This document shows, piece by piece, positions 47,573-58,591 of a stretch of DNA of 64,000 nt (within the stretch, counting starts at the first letter, position 1; every line of letters starts with the position of its first letter). The stretch is from positions 25,511-89,510 of the forward strand of contig VCJN01000573.1 in assembly GCA_006384855.1 (NCBI GenBank). Reading direction: 5' to 3'. The notes beneath the pieces are model-generated. The model worked only from the letters and a program-made list of their open reading frames with translations, searched no databases and was not told where the DNA came from. The position numbers and the translations under genes are program-made. The stretch is from Tetraselmis striata. Taxonomy: Eukaryota > Chlorophyta > Chlorodendrophyceae > Chlorodendrales > Chlorodendraceae.

Positions 47573-50199
47573 ATGCGGGTGCTCCTCGCTGTCGTCTGCG
47601 CGGCCCTGCAGCTCGCGGCGGCCTCATTCGTCCCGCCTGGCACGGTGAGACATCAGCACGGTGCCGTGGTCGCTACCAGTGCCCACTGCTAGCGCCGCCG
47701 GCCGCCGTCCGGCGCCATCACTGACCCCGGAGCAGGCCACAAGCGTCAAGTTCATATTACGTGCGCCTATCTGCCGATAGTTGTGACACGGTAGCTCATT
47801 TCAGCAGGCGGCGCGACTCGCTGCTTGCGCAGGGGCAAGCACCGCGGCTCGGCCGGAATCCACGGCGGGTAAAAGTCCGCATCCGACAAGTGCCGAAGTC
47901 CAACAGCGCGGCGGTGCTCCACCTCGGCGGCGCCGAGTTCGAAGTGGTGGCCCCGCGGAACGAAACGGAGGGCCTGGTGGTACCCAAGGAGTGCCAGCCC
48001 GCAGAAGCACCGGTCCTAATCGTGAAAGAGTGCGACCCACTCCAACGATGCTTTGGCCACTGTCAAGCTCCCCCGCCACCTCGCGCCCCGAGCAGCGCAT
48101 ACTGAGTGGGGTTGTCGCAGTAGTTGTGAACTCACTCTCGCTGTGTCCTCACACACAGCGACGATCCTGAACTCGCCGAGATGCGCAACAAGGCGCTCTG
48201 CATGCCACTGGAGAGCTACGGCTTGCGCCCGCCTGACTGCAGGTAAGGTCTCCCGCCATATCGGGAAGGCTACAACACACCAAGCGCCCGTCGCACACGC
48301 CTGCACGCAACTAGGTCCAGTCATGGCTGTCTTACGGATCCCGCACTTTGTGGGAAGGATGGTGGTTGGGCTGGCGTCCGTTGAGGGCTCTGGCAACCAC
48401 TTTGCGCGCCATCTCCTTGAGCAGGTGACCGGAATCATCACAGGCTCAAAATTTGGCGACGCAGCGTGCGTGCCCTTTTGCCTGACGCTGCGCCAGCTCT
48501 CATCATTAACTGCCAGTAGTTGGTGGACCCCATGGTGCGGCCATTCAGAGTCCATGAAGGTCGTGAATGTTGCTCTACTTCCAGGCATTGGAAGCGACTG
48601 GGGGTACAACTGACGCGCTCCATGCCAAAGCTGGATGAGCAAGGCCAGACGCTAGGTGTGTGCGAAACGGCGCATTATTTCGCTGCAAAAGCCACACGCA
48701 TCTTCCTCGCCCTATACATTACACAAACACATTCACGCACATACATATTATTCCTGCTTGGATATCATCTCTCTGTATGTTTATTTGTAATCCGATTGCC
48801 GCATTCATACATCCGGGGGCTGAGTTTACGCCCGGCATGCGCCCTCCTTCTGTGCAAATTTTCTCCATCACCCTCCGCATGCTCTTGACCCCGCATTTCG
48901 TGACTGACTCTCAATCCGCGACGTGGTCGATCCGCAGCAATCAAGACACACCTGCGCCCGGGGCACCAGTCACATGGCTCGGCCCTAGGGAGAGGCATCC
49001 GCCGGAGGGCGAGGGTGGTCTACATTGTCCGGGACCCACGCGGGGCCATCCTGGCCAACTACCAGCGCCTGTATGCATACCTGCCCATGGCTTACTTTAC
49101 CGTGAGTCAACGCAAGCGCCTGGCAAAGCCGTGACTGCGTGTGCTGAATCTGATGTCTGCAGTGAACCTACACCCATCCCAGTTGGGCAGCCTGCCGCCT
49201 CAGACCTGCCACCCTCATTCTCTGTGACCCCCCCCCCCCCCCCCCCCTCCTCCACTGTCTATGCCTGGCATCTGCCAACTCGCGGATCACTGTCCGCAGA
49301 CGTCCAGCAACCGGGTCCGGAGGGAGATGAAGCGCAAGGCGGTGTCAGCAGCAGCCGGCATCAACGCAGTGCGGTCGAGCAGCGTTAACACGCGGACAGC
49401 CAACTCCCATACCAGTGTCGGTATGTCATGGACCCTACCCCCTTCCCTACCGGAATGACGCCGCGGCTAGGGTGAACCATGAGGGGGGGCGACGGGGGCA
49501 GTGGGGTTCGACTGTTATAGCGGAGCATGCGGCAGCGGATGCAGCGGCAGGAGGAGAGGGAGCCGGCCCATATAAATATTATATATATACGGGGCCCAGT
49601 GCACCACAGCTGACACTCCCTTCCACCAGCCGCCGCATCGGCGAGTAACCACTCTCCGCGCTGCTGCTGCTGATGCTGCCGGACAGTCCAAGACTGGGAC
49701 ACACCTTCCAGGATGGCCCACTTTCGGAGTTACATCGCGCACGCGATTAGAGGCTGGGTCGGAAACGTGCGTGCCTGGACGACGACGACCGAGTGGAAGC
49801 CAATTCTGGTCGTCAGGGTGTGTCCTTTCCGCGCATTGCGGGGTTTTCTTTTGCGGGAAAGTCACTCCATGGCAACTCTTGACGCATCACAGTGGGTTGC
49901 AATCCTGACCGACGGGTCGCTCTGGCATGTCGATGCCGCCTGTTGCGCAGTACGAGGACATGAAGCACAACACGCGGGAGGTTTTGATGGAGAAGCTGCT
50001 CCCCTTCGTGGGCATCGACCCGGCCACCATTCCGGCGGAGCGCATCGAGTGCGTGTTGCGGAACCGGAACAGCACGGCCCGGGTGTCCGGCACCACACCC
50101 GCACAGATATGGGCCGACAGTGGTCTCAACTCCATCGTCTTGAGGCGTGCAGGCAAGCTCATGGCTCAACATGGCTACGGGGCGCAGTACGACCCCTAG
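47573..50199 (+). CDS. Secretory-pathway sulfotransferase (WSCD-like)
   Basis: Transfers sulfate from PAPS to an acceptor, presumably a glycan or protein in the Golgi or secretory path. Nine exons: 47573-47644, 47833-48029, 48159-48242, 48358-48465, 48585-48655, 48938-49101, 49300-49420, 49687-49817 and 49951-50199. All phases agree, giving 398 residues. Residues 1-18 (MRVLLAVVCAALQLAAAS) form a signal peptide or anchor. LASVEGSGNHFARHLLEQ (123-140) corresponds to the 5'-phosphosulfate-binding loop, though the usual Trp/Thr after Gly is His/Phe. IKTHLRP follows, then RVVYIVRDPRGAILANY (from ~204), the 3'-phosphate-binding strand and Arg. The C-terminus has LVVRYEDMKHNTREVL, LPFVGI and ERIECVL, as in eukaryotic WSC-domain sulfotransferases. 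No WSC domain is present. The choice of exons 2 and 3 is the least certain. Confidence 0.85.
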
Positions 50200-51890
50200 C
50201 CAGCTGCTTGCGTGGCAGAAAGCCGCCAGCAGCAGCAAGAGAACGCTGTTGTTGGTGTGTTTTACAAACAAAAAACAGCAGATGGATGTGTTCCCGATTT
50301 GTGATGCAGATGGGCCCGCACTACACTACACAATATGATAAAACACGTGCCTTGTTGGTACTGGGACGTCGTTCACAACCCGCACCGTCCTACCTTGCGG
50401 GTACTGCATGTAGCGCAGGGGGCCTCAGCAGTGGGGCGGTGCACACCGCCGGGACATGATGCACTAAAATACATGAAGGTTATTGGGAGGGTGATCCATA
50501 CATACTGCGGGAGGGTGATCTGTCGCCTGCTGGGGGTGGGCACGCACGTGTACCTCTGATTACGCTAACTGACTACCCGATGGAGTCGTGATGGGGCTAC
50601 AGTGGACATTGATGCTGGACCGTATCGCTGCGCGGGTCTGGAGCGCAGAGGCGGCGGCGCTGTGTTTTGTGGATCCGGGCCATGGCCGTTGGGAGCGGCC
50701 GCGGCGTGCGGGACTAGAAGTGTAGTTTGCTGCAGCTGTGCTGGGAAGGATTGGGCGGCCGCTGCACGGGGCCATAGTAGCCGATGTGGCTGCATTGCTA
50801 GGCGAGCTGATGTACCAATGTTTCAAGCGGTCCCTGCTGCGCGGGGGCTCAGGGTGCGCTGCAATACTTCCGGAGCACAGGGCTGCATGGGCTGCTGTAT
50901 TTGTTATACTTCACGAGGCTTCATGCATGGGCGGCACCCATGTGAGTGAGGCATGTATAGGGTGTGAAATGTATCTTTGCTGAAGACATTTGCTAGCGAT
51001 GGCCGGGTCATGGCGCGTGGCTAGGCGGTGCTGCCTCCTATGTGCGCTGCTGCCATGCAAAGCGGCTGCTGACGTATGCGCAGGCCAGCGTGATTGTGCT
51101 CGTGGACCTACTACCTACTAAGTATTGTGGACATCACGTTGCCAGCGGCAGCGTAGTCCGATGCCGTGGGCAAGCGGCGGTGTTATATAGCAATCACATG
51201 GCAAGTACAACAGTTGAGCTGCTATGTGTCCCAAAATGTTACAACTCGATCTACCAATATCTACCGACCGGGGGCTGTTTCAAAACCGAGGCAGATGTGG
51301 CCACTGCTTCATTCGTACAATTTACGTATGCGCTTCACAGAGAGAAAAATATGCAGCCCGCCAGCTGGCGTAGTTTTATGTATCATATTGTCTTTTCCCA
51401 GGCACATCCATGGATCACCCTCGCACACACGTGCCCGCGTGGCTCGGACTCTCAACCGGGCGCATGTCACTCCTGGCTTGCGTTGATCTTTCAGTACATA
51501 TTTTGGTTTTGGCGCCGGATTTGTTATTGGCCTTTTTGTAATTCACAAGGAGAGCCGATCTGGTTATCATTCAAGAAATCCACACAGAAATCCAGAAGGA
51601 AATCCGATCTAGATATCATTCATAAGAGTATCTTCATCGTCAGCTGAAGCGCGCGGCGCGCATAGGCGCGACCTGAGCGCCGCTCCGCCGGCGGATGGCG
51701 CGACGGGCTCGGCCGATCCGAGCCCTTTATTTGCTGGCCGACCAGACCGATACAGACCCGCCGCGTTCGCAGCGTTCGATCGCGCCGTCGTGGGTTAGGC
51801 AGCCGCGCCGCCGCACGACTTCCTGGTTCCTCGCAGCGTACAGCAGACAGACGGACCCAGCAAGGCCACCTCGGCCGGTACGGCAGCATA
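50200..51890. other. Intergenic region between the sulfotransferase and the HEAT-repeat gene
   Basis: No recognisable gene. Several frames of 80-200 residues lack domains. A short copy of the AAATCCACACAGAAATCCAG dispersed repeat lies at 51565-51610. The last 250 bases are GC-rich and probably include the promoter and 5' leader of the next gene. Confidence 0.4.
51565..51610 (+). repeat. Dispersed repeat, copy 3 (short)
   Basis: TTCAAGAAATCCACACAGAA followed by ATCCAGAAGGAAATCC, the same units as at 10828-10897 and, inverted, at 7951-8035. Confidence 0.5.
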
Positions 51891-53221
51891 ATGGAGGCCC
51901 CGCTGGCGGTGACGGAGCTGGTGGACTTCGCGGACGCCTGCGAGCGGCGGGGCGGCGACGAGGAGGCGATGCGGGCCAACGGGGCGGCGCTCCTGGCGCG
52001 GGCGCAGGGTGAACCCCCCCCCCCCCCCCCCCCCCCCAACCAGTACTGCCATATTTCATTAGGACACTTCGGCGTGTGCGAACTGGCCAGAGTCGCGCCT
52101 GTGTGTCGCCGAAGTCTCGCGGGCGCCCGGGGGAGGGGGAGGGAGGGGGGGCTTGCCGCAAACAACAGCGTCAGGTTTGAAACCAGTTTCTGGAGAAAAC
52201 CTCGCTGGAAAACAGAATTTCAACTTCCATGCTTTGGGCGGCGCAGGCGCCGGGCTGTCACCGGGCGCGCGCCACGCGCTGCTGGTGGCCTCGCTGGGGC
52301 GGCGCGTGCTGGACGCCGGCGCGGGCGGGGCGGAGGTGCCGCGGCAGTGGCTGCAGCTTCTGGTGCTGGCGGCCGGCAGCGGCGATCTCCGGGGCGATGG
52401 CGGCGAGGGCGAGGGCGGGGCGGCTCCGTGCGGAGAGCTGCTGGCGGCGGCAGAGGTGGGGCCGCATGTCGCGCGCAGCTGAGCCAAAGCATATTGACAC
52501 CTACGCACCATCATACACATGACACCGTCCGAGCGCTGCGGCCTGCCTGCTCTGTATTGCGCAGACACAGCCGGGATATTTAGCCCCATGGGCTGCCTGG
52601 CGATGACCGGCATCAACCCCTCACCCGCCCCCCGTCCCCTCCCTTTTGACAGCGCGCGGCGCGCTCGCGCTACCGCGCCGTGCGGCTGGGCGCGCTGGCG
52701 CTGCTGGCGGCGCTGGCGCCGCACCTGGGCGCCGATCAGCGGCGGGAAGCGGCCGGCCGTGCGCTGGCTGGTCCGGCGCTGGAGGATGCCGTCCCCGCGG
52801 TGCGCGCCCCCCCCCCCCCACCCCACCCCAAACAGAGGAGCTTCCACAGTGGTGCCGCGCTTTCTTGCCCCCCCAAAATTCCATCAACCCCCCCCCCCCC
52901 CCCCCCCTCTTTGGCTCTTATGGCATCGCAGGTGAGGGCAGAGGCGCTGCGAGCGGCGGCAGGCCTGCTGCTGGCAGGCGGTGGGCGGCCTTGGCAGTTG
53001 CCGCTGGAGGGAGCCCACACCCAGGCCGCACTGCGTGAGCCACACCCCCCCCTCCTCCCCCCCACTGCAGCACACGGGCGCCTCCCCTCCCCTCCCCTCC
53101 CCTCCCCTCTCCCTGCAGCTGCCTGCTGAGAGCGCCCCGCCCCGCTGTTTGTGACAGATGTGCTGGCGGCATTCCATGACTGCCGCAACTGGGCGGACCA
53201 CCGCAGGTGGACCCCCCCCCC

Positions 53222-53252
<31 letters not shown>

Positions 53253-56200
53253 TTGTCTCTCCTCACCGCCCCATCCCTCCCCCCCGCCCCTTTACTAACC
53301 CCCCCCCCCCCCCCTCCCCGCCCGGCCGTTCTCCTGTCCGCCCTGTCTTGTCTGGTATTCTTGTCTATAATTCCCTCTGATTCTGGCCCGGGGTTGCAGT
53401 GGCGGCGGGGCTGAGGCAACTGAGGCGGCGGAGAGCGACGGCCTCTTTGCGGCGGCGGTGGGCGCCATCCAGGCGCTGGACCAGCTGGGAGGTGGCGCCG
53501 GGTGAGCAGCCAGCCCCCCTTCCCCCCCCCAGAGCACAGCAAAAGGGAGAGGAGGGTTTCTGTAGAGCGCCGGCTCTGCGGTAATGACGAGAAACAGCAG
53601 CGCCGGGCCTGTTCAGCTGATGGCAACGGCAACGAATCGTGACATACTTCGTAGTATGGGTTCTCCAGGCGCTGGGAACCCCCCCCCCCCCCCCCCCCCC
53701 TTCCCCCAGGCCCATCCCTTCCCCTTCCTCCCGCTCCAGGTAGGTTGTTGGGGTTTAATTTTTTCAGGTATTTTGCTTTTAGGGTTTTGAACTTTAACCC
53801 TAAACCCTGAAGCTCGTACACCTCTCTTTGGCCCCGTCCCTCATACGCTCAGGCTCTGGGAAGCGGCAGCCAGCTGCATCGCGGCCGGCGGCGGCGGAGA
53901 CAGCAAGCATGCCGGTGCGCCCCCCCCCCCCCCCCCCCTGCTCCGCACTGCCCTTGCCTGCCTTGTCGATGAGGAGGGGCAGGGTCCCACCTGGGGACCG
54001 GCTTCCCAGCTGGCTGGCTGGCTGACTGGCGGGCACCGGGACAGGCGGGCAGGCGCAGCTGCTGTTGGCCGGCGCGGGGCTGGTGGCGTGCAGCGTGAGC
54101 GGGGCCGGCCCAGGGGGCAGCGGCGGCGGCTGGGAGCGGCTGCCTGGGGGCCCACCCCCCGGCGCCCCCGCCCTGCTGGAGCTGCCGCCGGTGCCGTTGC
54201 CCCCCCAACTCCTCCCTGAGCCGCCCCATCCTCTGTCCAGCCCGGGTTTCTAGAGTACTAGGGTTTTGAAACCCTATCCAAATCAAACCCTGCAACCGGC
54301 GTAGGCGCTTTAGTGGGACGCGGCAAGGGGAGCTGTCGATTGGCTGCCAATATTTAGGGTTTTAAAACCCACCCTAAACCAAACCCTAAGCCCTTAAACA
54401 TTTGCAGCCAATTGACCGCTGATCCCCCCCCCCCCCCCCCCCTTCCCCCCCCGCCGGCCCCAGAGCGCCTACGCCGACGTCTCCAGCGCCGTGGTCGCTG
54501 CGCTCGCACAGCCGGGCGGCGCCCACGCGGCCGCGGAAGCCGTGCTCGCGGCGGCGGCGGCGCTGTACTGCCCGCTCGGCCTGCTGGCCGGCCTGCTGGC
54601 GGAGGGCGGTGGCGCGCAGCCAGAGGCCGGCCGCCTGTGGGTGCGGCCCCCGCCCTCGGCTGCCGCCTCTCTCGCCGCCGCCGCCGGAGCTCCACGCCCC
54701 GACACGGCCCTGACAGGTTCCCGCTCCGCCTTGGGCAGGCAGCCTCCCTGCTGTGGCGGCATGCGGAGCGGCGGCGCGCGGCGGTCGTCGACGGCGGCGC
54801 GGCGGCTGCGCACGCCTCGGCGCTGCTGGGGGCGCTCGGCGCCGCGGCGGGCGGCCGCTGGCTGCCGCGGCCGCAGCCGTTTGCGGACGAAGCGGGCAAC
54901 CCGCGGCGCGCGCCCGCCGGCGAGGTGAGCGGCCCACGCCATGACCGCCCCAAGGGCAGCATCAATGTGAAATTCGAAATGTCTTACAGCTTTGTTCTTG
55001 CTTAGTTTTTAGTGCTAAGCATGCCAGCTGTCTTACGGCCCGGCGGCACGAACCCTCAAAGGTCCACTATGTGAATAGTGCGGAGCGTGCAGCCCTCTGA
55101 AGGCCAAGTGGGCAGCATTCCTTCGGGGCCGAGCCCCATATACCTATCCCTGATCATACCAAGCCGAGGGAGAGCACCACTGCACGGCCGTGCGGTATGC
55201 CGGCTGTTATAGGGGGGGGGGGGGGGGGGGGCAAGAGCGCGCGGCCGGCTGGGTTGCCTGATTTGCAATACGGCAATAAAGATGTATCTGTCAGGTTTTA
55301 TTCGATTCGATTCGATTCGATTCGATTCGATTCGATTCGATTCGATTCTATTCTATTCTATTCTATTCTATTCTATTCTATTCTATGCTATGCTATGCTA
55401 TGCTATGCTATGCTATGCTATGCTGTGCTATGCTATGCTATTCTATTCTATTCCATTCTATTCTCTTCTCTTCTTTCTAGCGGCCAATCTTCCATCCTCA
55501 TACTTTTAAGATTGTTGAGTTAGGGAATACACAGGTACTCATGTACACGAGTCATACCAGAATGTGCAGAAATCTTACTATAGTTCTCCGCATACGTCTT
55601 CTCGTGGCATGAGGCCACGCGGGGCAGGAGGGCGGGACACCCCACTCACAGAAGTCCGGGAAAGAGTCCGCAACCTCGGGCTCGGGTGCTGTGACCTGAT
55701 GGTAGTATGTCTGCTTGTGGTCTGGTCGGGACGACACTTTCGAAAGCCCCGGCCGGCTTGGTCATCGATGACGGGTGAAGGGAAGCGCATGGCCGTTGCG
55801 AACGTTGGGCCGAGGATCCGCATGCTCGCTAGGCTGTCGCACTTGGCGGCGTGCGGAAGCGTCACCGCTGCCCGCCCCGGCTGACCGCCCGGCTGTCTGC
55901 GTGCCGGGGCCCGGCAGGGGTCGGGGCTCGAGCCGCCCGCGGTGGCGGAGGAGCTGGCGATGGCCGCCGCCCGCATGGGCGCCGCGACGGCCGCGGTGTC
56001 CGCCATCGCCGCCCGCTGCCCGTCCGCCCTGGCGGCCCCCGCCGCCGCCGAGGCGAGCGGTGCCGCCTTCCACGCGAGCGCCGCCCTGCTGGCGCTCAGC
56101 TACGCGCCGTCCGCCGCGGGGCTCCCCTTTGCCTGGGCGGCCGGGGCCGCGGGCGCCGCGGGCCGCCTGCTGGCCGCGCTGGCCGCGGCATGGAGCGCCC

Positions 56201-58591
56201 AGGGCGGCGGTGGTGAGGGCGGTGGCGGTTGTGAGGGCCAGGAGGACGGCGCGGCGACGCGCGCGTACCTGACGGCGCTGCTGCCGGAGCTGGTGCAGCG
56301 CTGCCGGGCGGTGGTGGTGCAGAAGCACGGGTCCTCGCTGGACGAGCCGGTGCTCAAGCCGTACAGGTGCCCCCCCCCCCCCCCCCCCCCACCCCCCCCC
56401 CTTCTTGTGTCCCCTGGTGGCCACCTGTTCTCCGCTGACACCGCCGGCCGGCCGGCCCGCCAGCGGGCCGCCCACCTTTGCGCGCGCCCTGGCCGGCTAC
56501 CAGCTGGCGGCTGCGCTGGAGCGACTGGAGTGGCCCGGCCTGCGCGCGGCGCTCGGCGCGGGCCTGCTGCCCGTGGCGCTCGCGGCCGCGGACGACCCCT
56601 CGCCCAGCGTGCAGCTCGCCGGGCTCGCTATGCTGCGCCGCCTCGCCACGGAGGTGCGCCGCGCCCTCCCCGCGCCACCGAGCCATACACGCACGGCGAC
56701 GCTGGTGGCGACAACGACACCCTCGCGAGCCGGCCCGTGTCCTGGGTTATTATCACCTGATCGATGCATCTTTTAGCCCTTAGGCGGGGTTCGAATGAGG
56801 CAACGGTCTATTGGCCATGCCAGACCTATGACTGCAGTTGGCGCATGAGGGCAATTGGCTGCTTCGGCCGATGGATCCGCCGAGGGGGAACATCACTTTA
56901 CCTTAAGTTTCACCACGACGGGTGGCGTAGCATCTGCCATGCACCAACTGATGCGCCATGGCATCTCCAAAGACGGGCTTCGTCCTTGTAGCGCGGGGAC
57001 GAACGGCGGCCATGTATCCATTTGCCGCTGGCGGTTGTTGGCTGTTCCCGGCCGCCGGCGCGGTAATGAGAGCACTCGTGCAGATGGGAACCCGCTGTGC
57101 CGGACAGAGGTCGAATGCCGACGACGCTGTGTGGCGGATCTGTAGCGAATGTTCCTGTCGGTTGGAGCTATGTAGGCGGGGGTGGGGGGGGGGGGGGGGG
57201 GCTATCATGTAAGGATTGCCGTGCTGGGTGCAGGGGCTGCGGACGGAGCTGCGCGCCCACGCGGAGCTCCTGTCCCAGGTACGGGCTTCAGGGTTATGGA
57301 CAAAACCCTAAACATACACCCTAAAAATCCGCCCCTACGGTTGCTGCCCAGCGAGCTCCTCTCCTCAAGAGCGGGCGGCGGTCCTCAACCCGCACCTTCA
57401 GCGGCGCCGCCTCGCTCCTACCTTTTGCTTTGCCGCCCGGCCGGATACCCTGTTGACGCGACGGGCACCGCTGCGGCGCGCGCAGGCCACGCTGCGGGCA
57501 GTGGCGGTCGCAGATGACACCACCTGGCCGCTGGCGGCCTCGGTGGCGGTGCAGATGGCGGTGGCGCTGGAGGGGCAGGGGCGGGGGGCCTCGCGAGCGA
57601 CGTCGTACGCGGCGCTGCTGGAGGCGCTCCTCAGGGGTGAGTGCGCCGCTCTCCATGGCAGTATCCATTTACGTATTGAGACTATTCACACACATATAAA
57701 GATGCTGATCGCCCCGCTGGGCACCAGACTCACGATAGCCCCCTCCCCCCCCCCTGTTAACTGTGCCGTGCGGATGCACCACAGCCGCGGAGCTGCACGC
57801 CACGGCCTGGGCGCGCGCTGCGGCGTTCTTGACCGCCGCGCAGCCGCTGTGCGCGGCGATGAAGCTGCAGTGCTTGCCGTACCTCTCGCGCCTGTGCCCG
57901 CTGCTGCTGGAGTGGTTGCGGCCGCCGGCCAGCCCGGATGTACGCCAAGAGGTAGAGTCCCCCCCCCGCCCCTAGCCTCATCAGACTCAGCGGGCGCTAG
58001 TGGTGTGGGGGCGGTGGCGGCCGCCGTCGCTAGCTGCCAATGGGCTGTACCTGGGCGCTGGTAGCTGCAAGCCGCCGCTGACTGTCCTTCGGCGCGGCTT
58101 GCAGGCGGCAATCTGCCTGCGGGTGGTCGTGGAGGCCACCTGGCCGCGCATACCCGCGCACGCGCCGCTGCTGCTGCGCCACCTCCTGCAGGTGCCCCCC
58201 CCCCCCCCCCCCCCCGCACCTCGGCTCCCCCGCTCCTCTTGACCCACCTCCCCGCCCACTCTCCCCTCTACTGTCTTGACACCTGCGCATACCATAGTAG
58301 GCCCGATGTTGGCGTCCTCCCAGAAGGCGCTCATGCCGCCCGCCCTTACTCGCCCGCATGCCCTCCGTGCGCGACCGCTGTCCCCCCACCGCACCGACCG
58401 CGGATGGTGAATCAATGCAGGCTCGCCAGGAGGAACGTGCGCGCCGACAGAGCACGGCGGCGCTGGACGCGGTGGCCGCCGCGCTGGTGGCCATCTGCGG
58501 GCCGGAGCTGCTGGCGGCTGTGGAGGGGCAGGAGGGCGGCGGCGAGCTGGCGGCGGCGTTGGGCAGCGGCGGCTGTGGCGTACCGAGCTAG
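51891..58591 (+). CDS. HEAT/ARM-repeat protein, TTI2-like
   Basis: Seventeen exons: 51891-52008, 52247-52455, 52653-52799, 52932-53034, 53158-53206, 53400-53501, 53853-53914, 54045-54094, 54464-54640, 54739-54924, 55918-56366, 56464-56653, 57234-57278, 57486-57636, 57785-57951, 58105-58191 and 58421-58591. They stay in frame for 820 residues, Ala/Leu-rich amphipathic helices throughout. Resemblance to TTI2, the TELO2-TTI1 partner that matures PIKK kinases (TOR, ATM, ATR), is strongest at the C-terminus: LERLEWPGLRAALGAGLLPV, AMKLQCLPYLSRLCPLLLEW, then CLRVVVEATWPRIPAHAPLL. The TWPR-containing helix is characteristic. The protein is longer than animal TTI2 (about 500 residues), mainly by N-terminal repeats. 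The junctions 54094/54464 and 54640/54739 have alternatives. Poly-C runs sit just after six of its donors. HEAT-repeat identity is fairly sure; TTI2 orthology is inference. Confidence 0.78.
55296..55465 (+). repeat. Graded pentanucleotide microsatellite (TTCGA, TTCTA, TGCTA)
   Basis: Three related 5-base units follow one another: ATTCG about 9 times, ATTCT about 9 times, then ATGCT about 12 times, returning to ATTCT. The array lies in the intron between exons 54924 and 55918 of the TTI2-like gene. It is followed by CCAATCTTCCATCCTCATA, which resembles the 3' end of the repeat family at 39643 and 63245. Confidence 0.8.

Noticed and set aside
54095-54253. Readthrough of the exon ending at 54094 as coding Pro/Gly-rich sequence
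   Set aside because: A GTGAGC donor lies at 54095 and the next exon at 54464 joins in phase, so the open stretch is better read as intron.
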